The notes below the pieces were generated by a model. That model ran no database searches. It was not told the origin of the DNA and saw only the letters and a program-made list of their open reading frames with translations. A stretch of DNA of 41,608 bases from positions 1 through 41,608 of the forward strand of contig JAEDIW010000022.1 of assembly GCA_016296655.1 (NCBI GenBank), in the 5' to 3' direction. Each line of letters starts with the position of its first letter. The stretch's first letter is position 1. The translations under genes were made by a program, and so were the position numbers. Source of the stretch: Treponema sp. GTDB taxonomy: Bacteria; Spirochaetota; Spirochaetia; Treponematales; Treponemataceae. Shown piece after piece: positions 17,341 through 25,273 of the stretch.

Positions 17341-18395
17341 TCCTCATCCCCCTTTTTTTTCATCAGTTCAATATTTTTTAAGTTTACTGCACGATTTGCA
17401 TAATGCAGAAACGAAAAAAACAAAATGACAAAACAGTATACTACAAATAGAAGCATTGTTCCACGGAATCGCTGTAAGTACATCGAAAAACAGACTGAAA
17501 CACAGATTATGGCCTGTAGGCTCAAAAGAAGCATAAGTACCGCAACTTTTGAAAATCCAATATTTAAAAGCTTATGATGAACATGAAATCTATCCGGCGT
17601 AAAAAAAGATCGGTGTTCCCTTTTCCTGCGCCATACAGCAGCAATAATATCCGTTACAGGAATTGACATGAGCAGAAACATAATAAGTACCTTATTGTAC
17701 TCATAATTTGAAGTTGAATCGAACAATGGACACACGGCAACGACAAACCCCAAAAATTGACTGCCACTGTCGCCCAAAAAGATTTTTGCAGGTGGTCTGT
17801 TATACAACAAAAAACCTGCAATAGCACCACTGAGCATAAGGCTACAGGCGGCTGCATTTAATGCCGAGCGACCAAAAATTGCATACAAGGTCATAAGAAC
17901 CATCAGAGCAATTCCACCGCAAAGACAGTCAAGCCCGTCAATCAAGTTAAAAGCGTTCGTAACACCTACGATCCATAAAAAAGTTATGACCCCTGCAAAA
18001 AAAGGCGGAATCTTGAAAAAAAGAATCTGTTTAAAGTGATAGCCTGAAAAAACAATAATAAATGCTGCCACGCACTGTATCAGAAGCTTAAGTTTTGCAC
18101 CCAAATCAAAAACATCATCGGCAAGACCCATTCCAAAAATCAAAAATCCGCCAAAGACAATTTCAATGCCAAAGCCCTTTTCAGTTGAAAAAAACAAGTT
18201 ATACACAACCATTGCAACTGCAAAAGATAAAAAAACTGCAACACCCCCAAGCCTAGGTATATTGCCAGAATGAATTTTTCGAGCATCAATGCTGTCATAC
18301 AGTTTTAGTCGAGCACAAACCTTTATAATAACAGGAATAAGAGACACAGAAATTAAAAATGCCAAAAAACTTGAAACAATCATACCCCCCCCCAT
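17334..18395 (-). CDS. polyprenyl-phosphate sugar-1-phosphate transferase, WecA/TagO/MraY family
   Basis: 349-353 residues with about ten membrane helices. Diagnostic motifs are GLADDVFDL (Mg-binding DD), NAFNLIDGLDCL (usually NLIDGLDGL; Gly to Cys here), FLGDSGSQFLGF and the cytoplasmic HVHH near the C-terminus. The family loads GlcNAc-1-P or a related sugar onto undecaprenyl phosphate, the first step of a surface polymer. Two ATGs are possible (18395 and 18383), separated by a run of nine Gs on the coding strand. If 18383 is used, the run takes the place of the Shine-Dalgarno; if 18395 is used, it is coding. Either way its length should affect expression. It is first in the cassette A operon. 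Confidence 0.88.
   Translation of the reverse strand: MGGGMIVSSFLAFLISVSLIPVIIKVCARLKLYDSIDARKIHSGNIPRLGGVAVFLSFAVAMVVYNLFFSTEKGFGIEIVFGGFLIFGMGLADDVFDLGAKLKLLIQCVAAFIIVFSGYHFKQILFFKIPPFFAGVITFLWIVGVTNAFNLIDGLDCLCGGIALMVLMTLYAIFGRSALNAAACSLMLSGAIAGFLLYNRPPAKIFLGDSGSQFLGFVVAVCPLFDSTSNYEYNKVLIMFLLMSIPVTDIIAAVWRRKREHRSFFTPDRFHVHHKLLNIGFSKVAVLMLLLSLQAIICVSVCFSMYLQRFRGTMLLFVVYCFVILFFSFLHYANRAVNLKNIELMKKKGDEDC
18385..18393 (-). promoter_or_regulatory. G9 homopolymer at the translation start of the transferase operon
   Basis: Nine consecutive C on the plus strand (G on the coding strand) between the ATG at 18395 and the ATG at 18383. In treponemes, poly-G tracts of similar length upstream of genes are known to vary in length and modulate expression. 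Here the tract replaces the ribosome-binding site. Confidence 0.7.
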
Positions 18396-18570
18396 ACTAA
18401 TACAAACTCATAGTATTAGCAAGCAAAAAAACTTGACAGCAAAAAAACTTTCCTGCACATCCTCTCACGCATCTAATTTCCGCATGAATGACTAAAAAAA
18501 AATTACATAACTTCTGCTAAAGAAACACCAAAATTTAGCTGTTCAATTTCGAGTATTTAATTTTCAAACT
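18396..18570. other. intergenic stretch, upstream of transferase operon
   Basis: No gene is visible. A/T-rich with no clear promoter pair that I can defend for the minus-strand operon. Next to it lies the structured repeat copy at 18571-18702. Confidence 0.4.
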
Positions 18571-18702
18571 GCGGCAAGGATTGTAAGGGCCGGCGAAGCC
18601 GGTTCGTAAGCAGCTTTGCTGCGTCGAATGTAGCGACAGCGGAACCCTGAAAAGCCTGTTTTTTTGCTGCTGAGCGAAGGCGATGCAGCAAAAAAGCCGC
18701 CC
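18571..18702 (+). repeat. structured intergenic element (family S), copy A
   Basis: A 132-bp element closed by GCGGC (18571-18575) and GCCGC (18696-18700). Inside are GGCAAGGATTGTAAGGG, hairpin CCGGC-GAA-GCCGG, hairpin GCAGC-TTT-GCTGC, then GGAACCCTGAAAAGCCTG and a terminal hairpin with arms TTTTTTGCTGC and GCAGCAAAAAA. Copies B (30746-30857) and C (25274-25397, minus) keep the same order with compensatory changes in the stems. Confidence 0.85.
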
Positions 18703-18747
18703 AAAAAAAATAAAAATTCAAAACTCAACATTTGACCTAGTTAATTG

Positions 18748-18770
18748 TCCGTAAGTCAATGATTTACGGA
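18748..18770. repeat. inverted repeat downstream of ArsR gene
   Basis: TCCGTAA and TTACGGA with a 9-nt loop. It lies 41 bp past the 3' end of the ArsR gene (minus strand) and has no obvious T-run, so it is an unproven terminator or protein-binding site. Confidence 0.35.
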
Positions 18771-18810
18771 AATTTGACAGAAAGTACTGAGTATTCGATT
18801 CTAGTGTTAA

Positions 18811-19182
18811 TCAGCACTTTCGTAAATCCTTCATACGCAGCTTTTTCTTTTCAAGAATAAGGGTTTTCAAAAGCGTTATAAACTCAGAAATTGTATTAAT
18901 TTTATCTTCCAGTCCTAAAAAATAATAAACAAGTGCGCCTTTTTTTTCTGTTCGCACAAGTCCACAGTCTTTTAAAATTTTCAGATGATAGACAACAGCC
19001 GGTCTGGAAAGCTTAGTCCGTTCTGTAAGATAATTTATATTTACGCCGTCATTATCTGCATCTGCAATGTCAAGAATAATATCCTGCCGTACGTTATCGC
19101 CCAATGCCAGAAAGAGTGGTGCGCAGGTTTTGAACAGCGAACTGACGCGCTCCTTATCTACAGCTAATTCTTCTATAGGCAT
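18811..19182 (-). CDS. ArsR-family winged-helix repressor (cassette B regulator 1)
   Basis: The ATG at 19182 is preferred over 19197 because GGAGG lies 5 nt upstream; 123 residues. The winged-helix pattern is clear: FLALGDNVRQDIILDIA (helices 1-2), then LTERTKLSRPAVVYHLKIL as the recognition helix-turn-helix and LVRTEKKGALVYYFL as the wing. No classic metal-site CxC motif is seen in the recognition helix, so it probably senses something other than arsenite-type metals. It is transcribed divergently from the RND pump gene; a palindrome at the pump promoter is a plausible operator. The recognition helix closely resembles that of the second ArsR gene at 25670 (LSRPAV-HH/YH). Confidence 0.85.
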   Translation of the reverse strand: MPIEELAVDKERVSSLFKTCAPLFLALGDNVRQDIILDIADADNDGVNINYLTERTKLSRPAVVYHLKILKDCGLVRTEKKGALVYYFLGLEDKINTISEFITLLKTLILEKKKLRMKDLRKC

Positions 19183-19441
19183 AGACTCCTCCCCCATTTT
19201 TTTTCAAATACTTTCACTTATCAAAGCTTATTGCTGTCCTCTACCACAGCACGAACAAGGAAATTCAAAAGAACATATATTACAAGAAGATATATTATCA
19301 GCTTTAAAAAAACTTCACTTATTTTATTCACTTTTTATTCATTATTTTCCTTAATTTATTAAGCGAAAAACAAACTGTCAATAATTTTATAAAATTTCAT
19401 TAAATTTTGTAAAAAAAAACTCACAAAAACAATGAATTCAC

Positions 19442-19470
19442 TTGCTTTTAAAAATGATGTTAAGTATATT
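19442..19470 (+). promoter_or_regulatory. promoter of the RND cassette
   Basis: TTGCTT (19442-19447), a 17-nt spacer and TATATT (19465-19470); start point near 19477, inside the palindrome below. The leader to the ATG at 19582 is about 105 nt. The remainder of 19183-19441 is A/T-rich with no gene. Confidence 0.5.
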
Positions 19471-19472
19471 AG

Positions 19473-19503
19473 GTTAAACGTTTAAGTAATTAAACCGTTC
19501 AAC
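19473..19503. promoter_or_regulatory. imperfect palindrome, candidate ArsR operator
   Basis: GTTAAACGTTTAA, spacer GTAA, TTAAACCGTTCAAC. The arms match with one mismatch and one extra base. It covers the predicted start point of the pump promoter, the position expected for a repressor site. Confidence 0.55.
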
Positions 19504-19581
19504 AAAAAAAAGTCTGTAAAACAGAAAAAAGTTTTTTTTGAAAGAACCACAAGTTTAAATTGAGTTTTTATGGGAGGAGCT

Positions 19582-22425
19582 ATGAAAAAATTACTAAAGC
19601 ATCCATGGATTATTATTTCCGCAGTGACGGCTATTACAGTCTTTTTTGCACTGCAATTAAAAAGCATCGAAATTCAGAATACAATGCGCCTTTTCATGCC
19701 GCAGAAAGGAGATTCCTACATCAGGCTGCATAAAACAGAAGATCAGTTTGGCAGTATGATTTTACTTGGAATTTCTCTTGAAACTACACAGGAAGAATCA
19801 GTCATTACTCCTGAAAACATCAGTATTATTCAGAAAATCACAGAAGAGTGCGAAAAACTGGATTTAATAGAAGATGTTGATTCCCTTACAAATGTCGACT
19901 TCATTTATGGACGCGAAGGAAGCCTGAATACTGGCGACCTGCTAGGGGGAGATGATTACACAGGTTCTGCAAATGACATGAACTTAATCCGGCAGAAAAT
20001 CATTGACTGGCAGGATATGTACCACAATGTAATTCTTTCTGATGATGGAAAAATCACACAGATTATGCTTACAGTAAATCCTGCCTCTTCTTCAACACAA
20101 CAGGTTGAACTTTTAAAGGAAATCAGGGCAATTGTTGAAGAGGCTTCCAAAGGTTCAGACCTTACCGTCAGACTTTACGGAGATCCTGTTCAAAGTGATG
20201 AAATGCGCCGGATGATGATGCAGGATCTGCTATGCCTGATTCCTCTGGTAATTCTTGTAGTAATCGTAACACTGTACATTTCTTTCCACTCGCTTGCAGG
20301 AACTTTCCTGCCTCTGCTTACAGTTTTAATCAGTACAATCTGGTCTGTAGGTCTTATGGCTTTACTGAAAGTTACTTTTACGCTCATTGCAAGCGTAATT
20401 CCTGTTGCACTCATTGCCTGCGGTTCAGCCTACGGGATTCATATTATCAGCCATTACTACGAAGCTCTGTCTCTATCAAAAGGTGAAATGACAAAAGAAA
20501 AACATCTGGACGTAATAATGTCTGCTCTTAAAAATGTTTCTGCTGCAGTTCTGCTTGCAGGCATAACGACAATTGCAGGTTTTGTTTCTCTTGTTACAAG
20601 TCCTCTGGTTCCATTACAGTCCTTTGCAGCCTTTACAGCTTTGGGTGTAGGCTTTGCACTGTTACTTTCAGTTACCCTCATTCCCGCAATCCTTTATCTT
20701 ACTCCTCTAAACAAGATTGGAAATGCAAAAAAAGCTTCCTCTAAATTTGCATTAAAAGTCAAAAACAAGGTAAAAAACAAACTTGAAAAGCATGGTTTGA
20801 TTTCCAAAGATGAAGGACAGGACACACCTTATAACATTTACAAATTTTTTGCAGGAACCCCATGTAGAATCACGCTTTTGATTCTAGCAATATTGATTGT
20901 CTCAGCCGTTGGAATAAAAAAACTTGTAATTGACACAGCAATGATTAATTACTTCCCGGAAAATTCAAGGTTCCGCAAAGATGTTGATTTTGTTGACGAA
21001 AACCTTACTGGTACAAACAGCCTGTTTTTCCTTGTTACAGGCCAGGAAAACGGCGACCTTACCAAGCCGGAAATTTTGAAATCCGTTGAAGGACTTCAGC
21101 AATACCTTGAAAAGAAAAACCCGGAAATCGGTAAAATCGTTTCATTTACAACTTTCATCAAACGCATAAATCAAGTAATGCATGTACCTGCATTAAAAGC
21201 AGATACTGAAACATTTTCTGATTCTGATGATGCATTCTTTGATTCACTAGATTTTGGAGACGAAAGCGGAAGTTTTGAAAGTTTTGCATCTGACGACAGT
21301 TTCGACAGTTTTGCATCTGACGAAGACTTTGAAGATGCAGGTTTTTCAAGTTTTGCAGAATCGTCAGATATTGAAAACTCTGAAAATTCAGCAGAAGGAC
21401 ACTCTGCTGCAGCTTTTGTAGATCCAAACATTGCTTTTGCTGAAAAACTGAATGAAAAAATGAGCGTTGCCGAATTCTTCCAGCTACTGCAAAAGGCTTA
21501 TGTTGCAGCCGGCGGACGACGTGCATCTGTTGAAAACATTGTAAAGGAAATGGAAAAATCCTTTAACTTTAACGGAATTGATTACTATGAAATTCCATAC
21601 AATGTTGAAAAATATCCAGTTGCAAGCAGGGAAGAACTTTCAGACTTAGTTTCACAGTATCTTCTATTATATAGCGGAACACTTGACAAATTTGCAGACA
21701 ATCAGCTTTCTCCAAAGCAGATTCGAATTCAGGTTCAGATAAAAGACCAGAGCACCTTAGTAACAGGCAAAATAATCGAAGACGCAAAGCAGTATGCTGC
21801 AAAATATTTCCCTGAAGGTTATACAATTGAAGCTACAGGCAATGCAGAAATGCAGTACACAATGGCACACATGGTTGTAACAAGCCAGATGACAAGCATT
21901 GCCTTTTCAATCCTGATGGTTTTCGTAATTCTTTCAATTTCGTTCAAATCGCCGTGGGCCGGCATAATAGGTGCACTGCCACTAATTTTTACAATCATGT
22001 TGAACTTTATGGTTATGGGCTTTGCAAACATTCACCTGGATTTGATTACAAGCATCATTGCTTCAGTTGCCATAGGAATCGGCATTGACTATACAATTCA
22101 CTTTTTGGAAACGTACAAAGCAGAAAGGGCTTTAAGCAGCAGACTGAATGAAGTTACAAAAAATACATTCAGAATCAGCGGACAGGGAATCATTACAAAT
22201 GCCCTGGCAGTAGGTCTAGGCTTTGCCGTTCTGCTGCTTTCAAAGTTCATCATTTTAAGATGTGTCGGAATTCTGGTTGCCATTGTAATGTTTACAAGTT
22301 CGAGCCTTGCTTTGACTGTAATTCCAGGCATTTTGAATACATTAAAGCCAAAATTTATGAATCCGAAGGTCAAGCCTGAACAAAAAACAGAACAAACCGA
22401 TGGAGAACCGGCTGGCAGAACATGA
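19582..22425 (+). CDS. RND/MMPL-family transporter with acidic-aromatic periplasmic loop (cassette B)
   Basis: GGGAGGAG just upstream favours the ATG at 19582 over 19570; 947 residues. Two repeated halves: helix 1 near residue 10-28, a periplasmic domain, five helices at about 212-375 (ending ILYLTPL), then a second helix near 430-450, a second periplasmic domain and five helices near 770-910. GSAYGIHIISHYYEA and GIGIDYTIHFLETYKA are the paired helix-4 motifs typical of MMPL/HpnN-type pumps, which move lipids or hopanoids. The second periplasmic domain has an Asp/Ser/Phe-rich insertion (residues about 541-601) with a 9-residue repeat (SFASDDSFD, SFASDEDFE) and FEDAGFSSF. It starts an operon-like series with the LolA-like and barrel genes. 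Confidence 0.88.
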   Translation: MKKLLKHPWIIISAVTAITVFFALQLKSIEIQNTMRLFMPQKGDSYIRLHKTEDQFGSMILLGISLETTQEESVITPENISIIQKITEECEKLDLIEDVDSLTNVDFIYGREGSLNTGDLLGGDDYTGSANDMNLIRQKIIDWQDMYHNVILSDDGKITQIMLTVNPASSSTQQVELLKEIRAIVEEASKGSDLTVRLYGDPVQSDEMRRMMMQDLLCLIPLVILVVIVTLYISFHSLAGTFLPLLTVLISTIWSVGLMALLKVTFTLIASVIPVALIACGSAYGIHIISHYYEALSLSKGEMTKEKHLDVIMSALKNVSAAVLLAGITTIAGFVSLVTSPLVPLQSFAAFTALGVGFALLLSVTLIPAILYLTPLNKIGNAKKASSKFALKVKNKVKNKLEKHGLISKDEGQDTPYNIYKFFAGTPCRITLLILAILIVSAVGIKKLVIDTAMINYFPENSRFRKDVDFVDENLTGTNSLFFLVTGQENGDLTKPEILKSVEGLQQYLEKKNPEIGKIVSFTTFIKRINQVMHVPALKADTETFSDSDDAFFDSLDFGDESGSFESFASDDSFDSFASDEDFEDAGFSSFAESSDIENSENSAEGHSAAAFVDPNIAFAEKLNEKMSVAEFFQLLQKAYVAAGGRRASVENIVKEMEKSFNFNGIDYYEIPYNVEKYPVASREELSDLVSQYLLLYSGTLDKFADNQLSPKQIRIQVQIKDQSTLVTGKIIEDAKQYAAKYFPEGYTIEATGNAEMQYTMAHMVVTSQMTSIAFSILMVFVILSISFKSPWAGIIGALPLIFTIMLNFMVMGFANIHLDLITSIIASVAIGIGIDYTIHFLETYKAERALSSRLNEVTKNTFRISGQGIITNALAVGLGFAVLLLSKFIILRCVGILVAIVMFTSSSLALTVIPGILNTLKPKFMNPKVKPEQKTEQTDGEPAGRT

Positions 22426-22434
22426 CAATCTTAC

Positions 22435-22644
22435 AGTTTGCGTTGCAAACTTAATTTGAACAATTTGTTCTATATGATAACTAATAAAACAGGAGGTGTA
22501 ATAAAAACTTTGCCTGAAATAGCGTCAAAGTTTTTATTCACAAGTTCGCGTTGCGAACTTCCTTATCAACTGCCGCTTCTCATTTCATTGCGAAGCGGCA
22601 TAAAAAGTCAATCGATTGCTGAAACAATCTTCTTGACTTTTTAT
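22435..22644. repeat. string of five hairpins between pump and LolA-like genes
   Basis: In order: AGTTTGC/GCAAACT with loop GTT (22435-22451); ATAAAAACTTTG/CAAAGTTTTTAT (22501-22537); AAGTTCGC/GCGAACTT with loop GTT (22542-22560); TGCCGCTTC/GAAGCGGCA (22571-22600); ATAAAAAGTCAA/TTGACTTTTTAT (22600-22644). The last hairpin ends directly against the GGGAG Shine-Dalgarno (22645-22649) of the LolA-like gene. The first and third differ by compensating bases. They may act as RNA stability or translation-control elements in the pump-carrier mRNA. Confidence 0.8.
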
Positions 22645-22655
22645 GGGAGTTTTTT

Positions 22656-23453
22656 ATGAAATTAACAAAAATTTTATCAGCTGCAATTATTGTAAGTGCA
22701 GTATCATCAGTTTTTGCACTTGACGGCCGCACAGTTATGCAGAATGCATACGATGTAAAAGAGCCATACTTTTCACACGCACTTGTACAAATGGATCTGA
22801 TAAGCAAAGACGGTTCTGTAGAATCAAGAAAAGTTGAAGAATACGGAAGAAGCCGTGACAACATAAAAGATGCAGTCTTTGTTTTCCTTGATCCGCCAAG
22901 CGTAAAAAACACTCGTTTCCTGCAGAAAGAAAATAAGGACCGCGATGATGATAAATGGATTTACATGCCAAAGCTCAGACAAGTAACCAGAATCAACTCA
23001 TCAGACGGCGACAAATCATTTGTAGGAACAGAATTCACCTATGACGACATGAGCACACGCGAAGTTGATGACGACACACATGAACTTCTTGCCGAAACAG
23101 AAAAAAAAGGCAAATTTGAATGTGCAAAAGTAAAATCAACACCAAAAGATCCTGCAGACAGCCAGTATTTATACAGAATTTCATGGGTTGACAAAGAAAC
23201 ATGGATTCCAGTCTACATCGAAATGTACGACAAAAAAGGAAAACTGCTCAAAATAAACGAAATTACAGAAATCGAACATCCAACAGGAATCAACAATACA
23301 GTCTACAACATCCCGGCTGTCAGCAGCATGAAAAATGTACAGAATGGCCGTCAGACAAATTTGAAACTTCTTAAACTCATAGTTGACAAAAAAATTTCTG
23401 CCGGAGTATTTACAACAAACTTCCTTGACACAGGAACCGTTCCAAAGCAGTAA
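22656..23453 (+). CDS. LolA-like outer-membrane lipoprotein-sorting family protein (cassette B)
   Basis: 265 residues, the same length as the cassette A protein. Signal peptide MKLTKILSAAIIVSAVSSVFA. Family features include VFVFLDPPSVKNTRFLQKE, KWIYMPKLRQVTRI, FVGTEFTYDDM and ISWVDKETWIPVYIEMYD, the pattern of the LolA_like/DUF1329-type periplasmic half-barrel, which often occurs next to RND/MMPL pumps and DUF1302-type barrels in other Gram-negatives. The gene has GGGAG at 7-11 nt before the ATG. Hairpins in the gap before it may tune its expression relative to the pump. Confidence 0.82.
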   Translation: MKLTKILSAAIIVSAVSSVFALDGRTVMQNAYDVKEPYFSHALVQMDLISKDGSVESRKVEEYGRSRDNIKDAVFVFLDPPSVKNTRFLQKENKDRDDDKWIYMPKLRQVTRINSSDGDKSFVGTEFTYDDMSTREVDDDTHELLAETEKKGKFECAKVKSTPKDPADSQYLYRISWVDKETWIPVYIEMYDKKGKLLKINEITEIEHPTGINNTVYNIPAVSSMKNVQNGRQTNLKLLKLIVDKKISAGVFTTNFLDTGTVPKQ

Positions 23454-23463
23454 CCTTCAAAAC

Positions 23464-23508
23464 ACATCTGGGCAAGGCTTTCTCAGCTAAAAACTTTGAC
23501 CCAGATGT
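23464..23508. repeat. long-loop hairpin after the LolA-like gene
   Basis: ACATCTGGG (23464-23472) and CCCAGATGT (23500-23508), 9 bp perfect, with a 27-nt loop. It is followed by TTAGG without a T-run, so it is more likely an mRNA 3' stabiliser than a strong terminator. Confidence 0.45.
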
Positions 23509-23511
23509 TTA

Positions 23512-23582
23512 GGCTGTCCAATCAGTTCTGTCATGCTGAATTTATTTCGCCATGATACTACAAACTTTTTTTGTGACAGCCC
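23512..23582 (-). repeat. dispersed intergenic repeat (family R), inverted copy
   Basis: Bounded by GGCTGTC (23512-23518) and GACAGCC (23575-23581). The minus strand reads GCGAAATAAATTCAGCATGA then CAGAACTGATTGGACAGCC, matching the copy near 11660-11700. Confidence 0.7.
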
Positions 23583-23665
23583 ACAAAAAACAACGGCTGC
23601 ATGATTTTTCAAAACCTTAAATCAGTGCATTCGTGCAGAGGATTTTTCAAGCAAAAGGATTTTAT

Positions 23666-25246
23666 ATGAAGACAAAATTAAAATTCATGTTTATGGCATC
23701 TGTTTTTTTAGGAATAGTGATTTTTGCAGCCATAGCAGCTGATAATTCAGATTCTTTAAATGAATTTGATGATGCCGACACATTTGACGAATCAATGTTT
23801 GAAGATGATACAGGATTTTCCTCATTTTCAGACGGAACAGACTCTTTTTCAGAAGATTCAGGCAGTACAGGCGGGTTCAGCTCATTTTTCAGTACAACAG
23901 ATTCATCTCTGACATTCAACGGCCAGGCTTTAATGGAAGCCAGAGCATACATTGACCAGGATGATACAGACAGCCAGGACAGCCCTACCCTTGTAAATCC
24001 CGATTTGACACTTACGGCAACCTATAACAGTTCAAGCACAGAACTCGAAGCAAAATTAAATTTTTCCAAAGATTCCATACAGACTTACAATGAAGACGTA
24101 ATCGAAGAATTTACAGCCAGAGCATATCTTGGCAACTGGATTATAGAAGGCGGAAAAATGAAAATTGTATGGGGCAAAGGTCTGAAACTTCATGCCATCG
24201 ACAATTTCAACGCAACAGACTATACAAATTTCCTGATTCCGGAATACATTGACAGACGCCTTGCAGAACCAATGCTCAGAGCAGCCTACAATTCCCCCTC
24301 AGGCTGGCGCATGGAAGCAATTTACACACCAACCATGACAGGTGAACGCTATGCAGACAAAGGAGTCTGGGTTCCAGGCGAAATTTCTTCACTTGAGAAA
24401 ATCGTAAAGGCAAAAGCCCTTGCAGCCACAGGTACAGGTTCTGCAGAAAATCCAGGCTTTGCACAAAAACTTGCAGCAGCGTCATCACTTTCCTCAGATT
24501 CACTTTATCCTGACACAAAAAAATTAAAATACGGTCAGGCAGGAATCCGCTTTACAGGAACCTTCGGAGGTTTTGACTGGGGACTTTCATATTATTATGG
24601 AAGAAACAAGAAAATCAGTGCTTATGTTCCAAAAATTTCAGCCTACATACAAGATTACGTAACAAACGGCGGAAGTTCAAATTTGGACAGTGGACTTGAA
24701 TACGACAGAATGCAAACTTTCGGCATTGAAGGTGCAAAGACTTTCGGCGCAGTAAACACCAGATTTGAAATCGCCTACAACCTTACAGACGACATCTCAG
24801 GCGACGACCCAGAAGTCAGGAACAACAGCATTACATGGGTTCCAGGCTTTGACGTTCCGTTACCAATCCATAACATGACTCTCAACGTTCAGGAACTCGG
24901 CACAGTCATCCTAAAAAGCAGCAAAATCAAGGACAACAAGGGAAAAATCACCCCAGGAATGAATTATGACGTAGATGCAGACAGCGATGACTGCTATACA
25001 AACAACAAAATTGCAGTTGCCATTTCCGACTCTTTCCTGCATGAAAAACTCCTTGTTGACTGCACTACAATTTATGGAATTGAGCGGAAAGACCTTGCCA
25101 TCATGCCAAAAATAACCGGCATCATAAAAACTGACATTGAACTTTACGTACAAGGCCTATACATCTGGTGTCAGGACAAAGATTCCGAATTTTATGCCTG
25201 GAAAAACAACAGTTTTGCACAAATCGGCATAAAATACACATTCTGA
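23666..25246 (+). CDS. outer-membrane beta-barrel of cassette B with acidic N-terminal linker
   Basis: The ATG at 23666 with AAGGA upstream is preferred over 23633; 526 residues. Signal peptide MKTKLKFMFMASVFLGIVIF ending near residue 25. Residues 27-80 are an Asp/Ser/Phe-rich linker containing FEDDTGFSSF (45-54), nearly the same as FEDAGFSSF in the pump. The rest reads as a barrel of about 16 amphipathic strands: ARAYLGNWIIEGGKMKIVWG resembles the strand TAGKKNTSWG in the cassette A barrel. The C-terminus SFAQIGIKYTF ends in Phe as outer-membrane barrels do. It is similar in plan to DUF1302-type barrels that partner RND pumps. It follows the LolA-like gene by 212 bp. Confidence 0.75.
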   Translation: MKTKLKFMFMASVFLGIVIFAAIAADNSDSLNEFDDADTFDESMFEDDTGFSSFSDGTDSFSEDSGSTGGFSSFFSTTDSSLTFNGQALMEARAYIDQDDTDSQDSPTLVNPDLTLTATYNSSSTELEAKLNFSKDSIQTYNEDVIEEFTARAYLGNWIIEGGKMKIVWGKGLKLHAIDNFNATDYTNFLIPEYIDRRLAEPMLRAAYNSPSGWRMEAIYTPTMTGERYADKGVWVPGEISSLEKIVKAKALAATGTGSAENPGFAQKLAAASSLSSDSLYPDTKKLKYGQAGIRFTGTFGGFDWGLSYYYGRNKKISAYVPKISAYIQDYVTNGGSSNLDSGLEYDRMQTFGIEGAKTFGAVNTRFEIAYNLTDDISGDDPEVRNNSITWVPGFDVPLPIHNMTLNVQELGTVILKSSKIKDNKGKITPGMNYDVDADSDDCYTNNKIAVAISDSFLHEKLLVDCTTIYGIERKDLAIMPKITGIIKTDIELYVQGLYIWCQDKDSEFYAWKNNSFAQIGIKYTF

Positions 25247-25273
25247 TATGTAATACTTAAAAACACATAAAGG

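Noticed and set aside
22438..22659. Small plus-strand ORF overlapping the LolA-like start codon
   Set aside because: It is formed by five hairpins; the codons follow the palindromes and no Shine-Dalgarno serves its ATG at 22474. The inner AGGAGG at 22491 is followed only by GTG-TAA type codons.
23512..23582. Insertion sequence ends
   Set aside because: The 71-bp element has inverted ends but no transposase and no clear target-site duplication, so it is listed as a short dispersed repeat.
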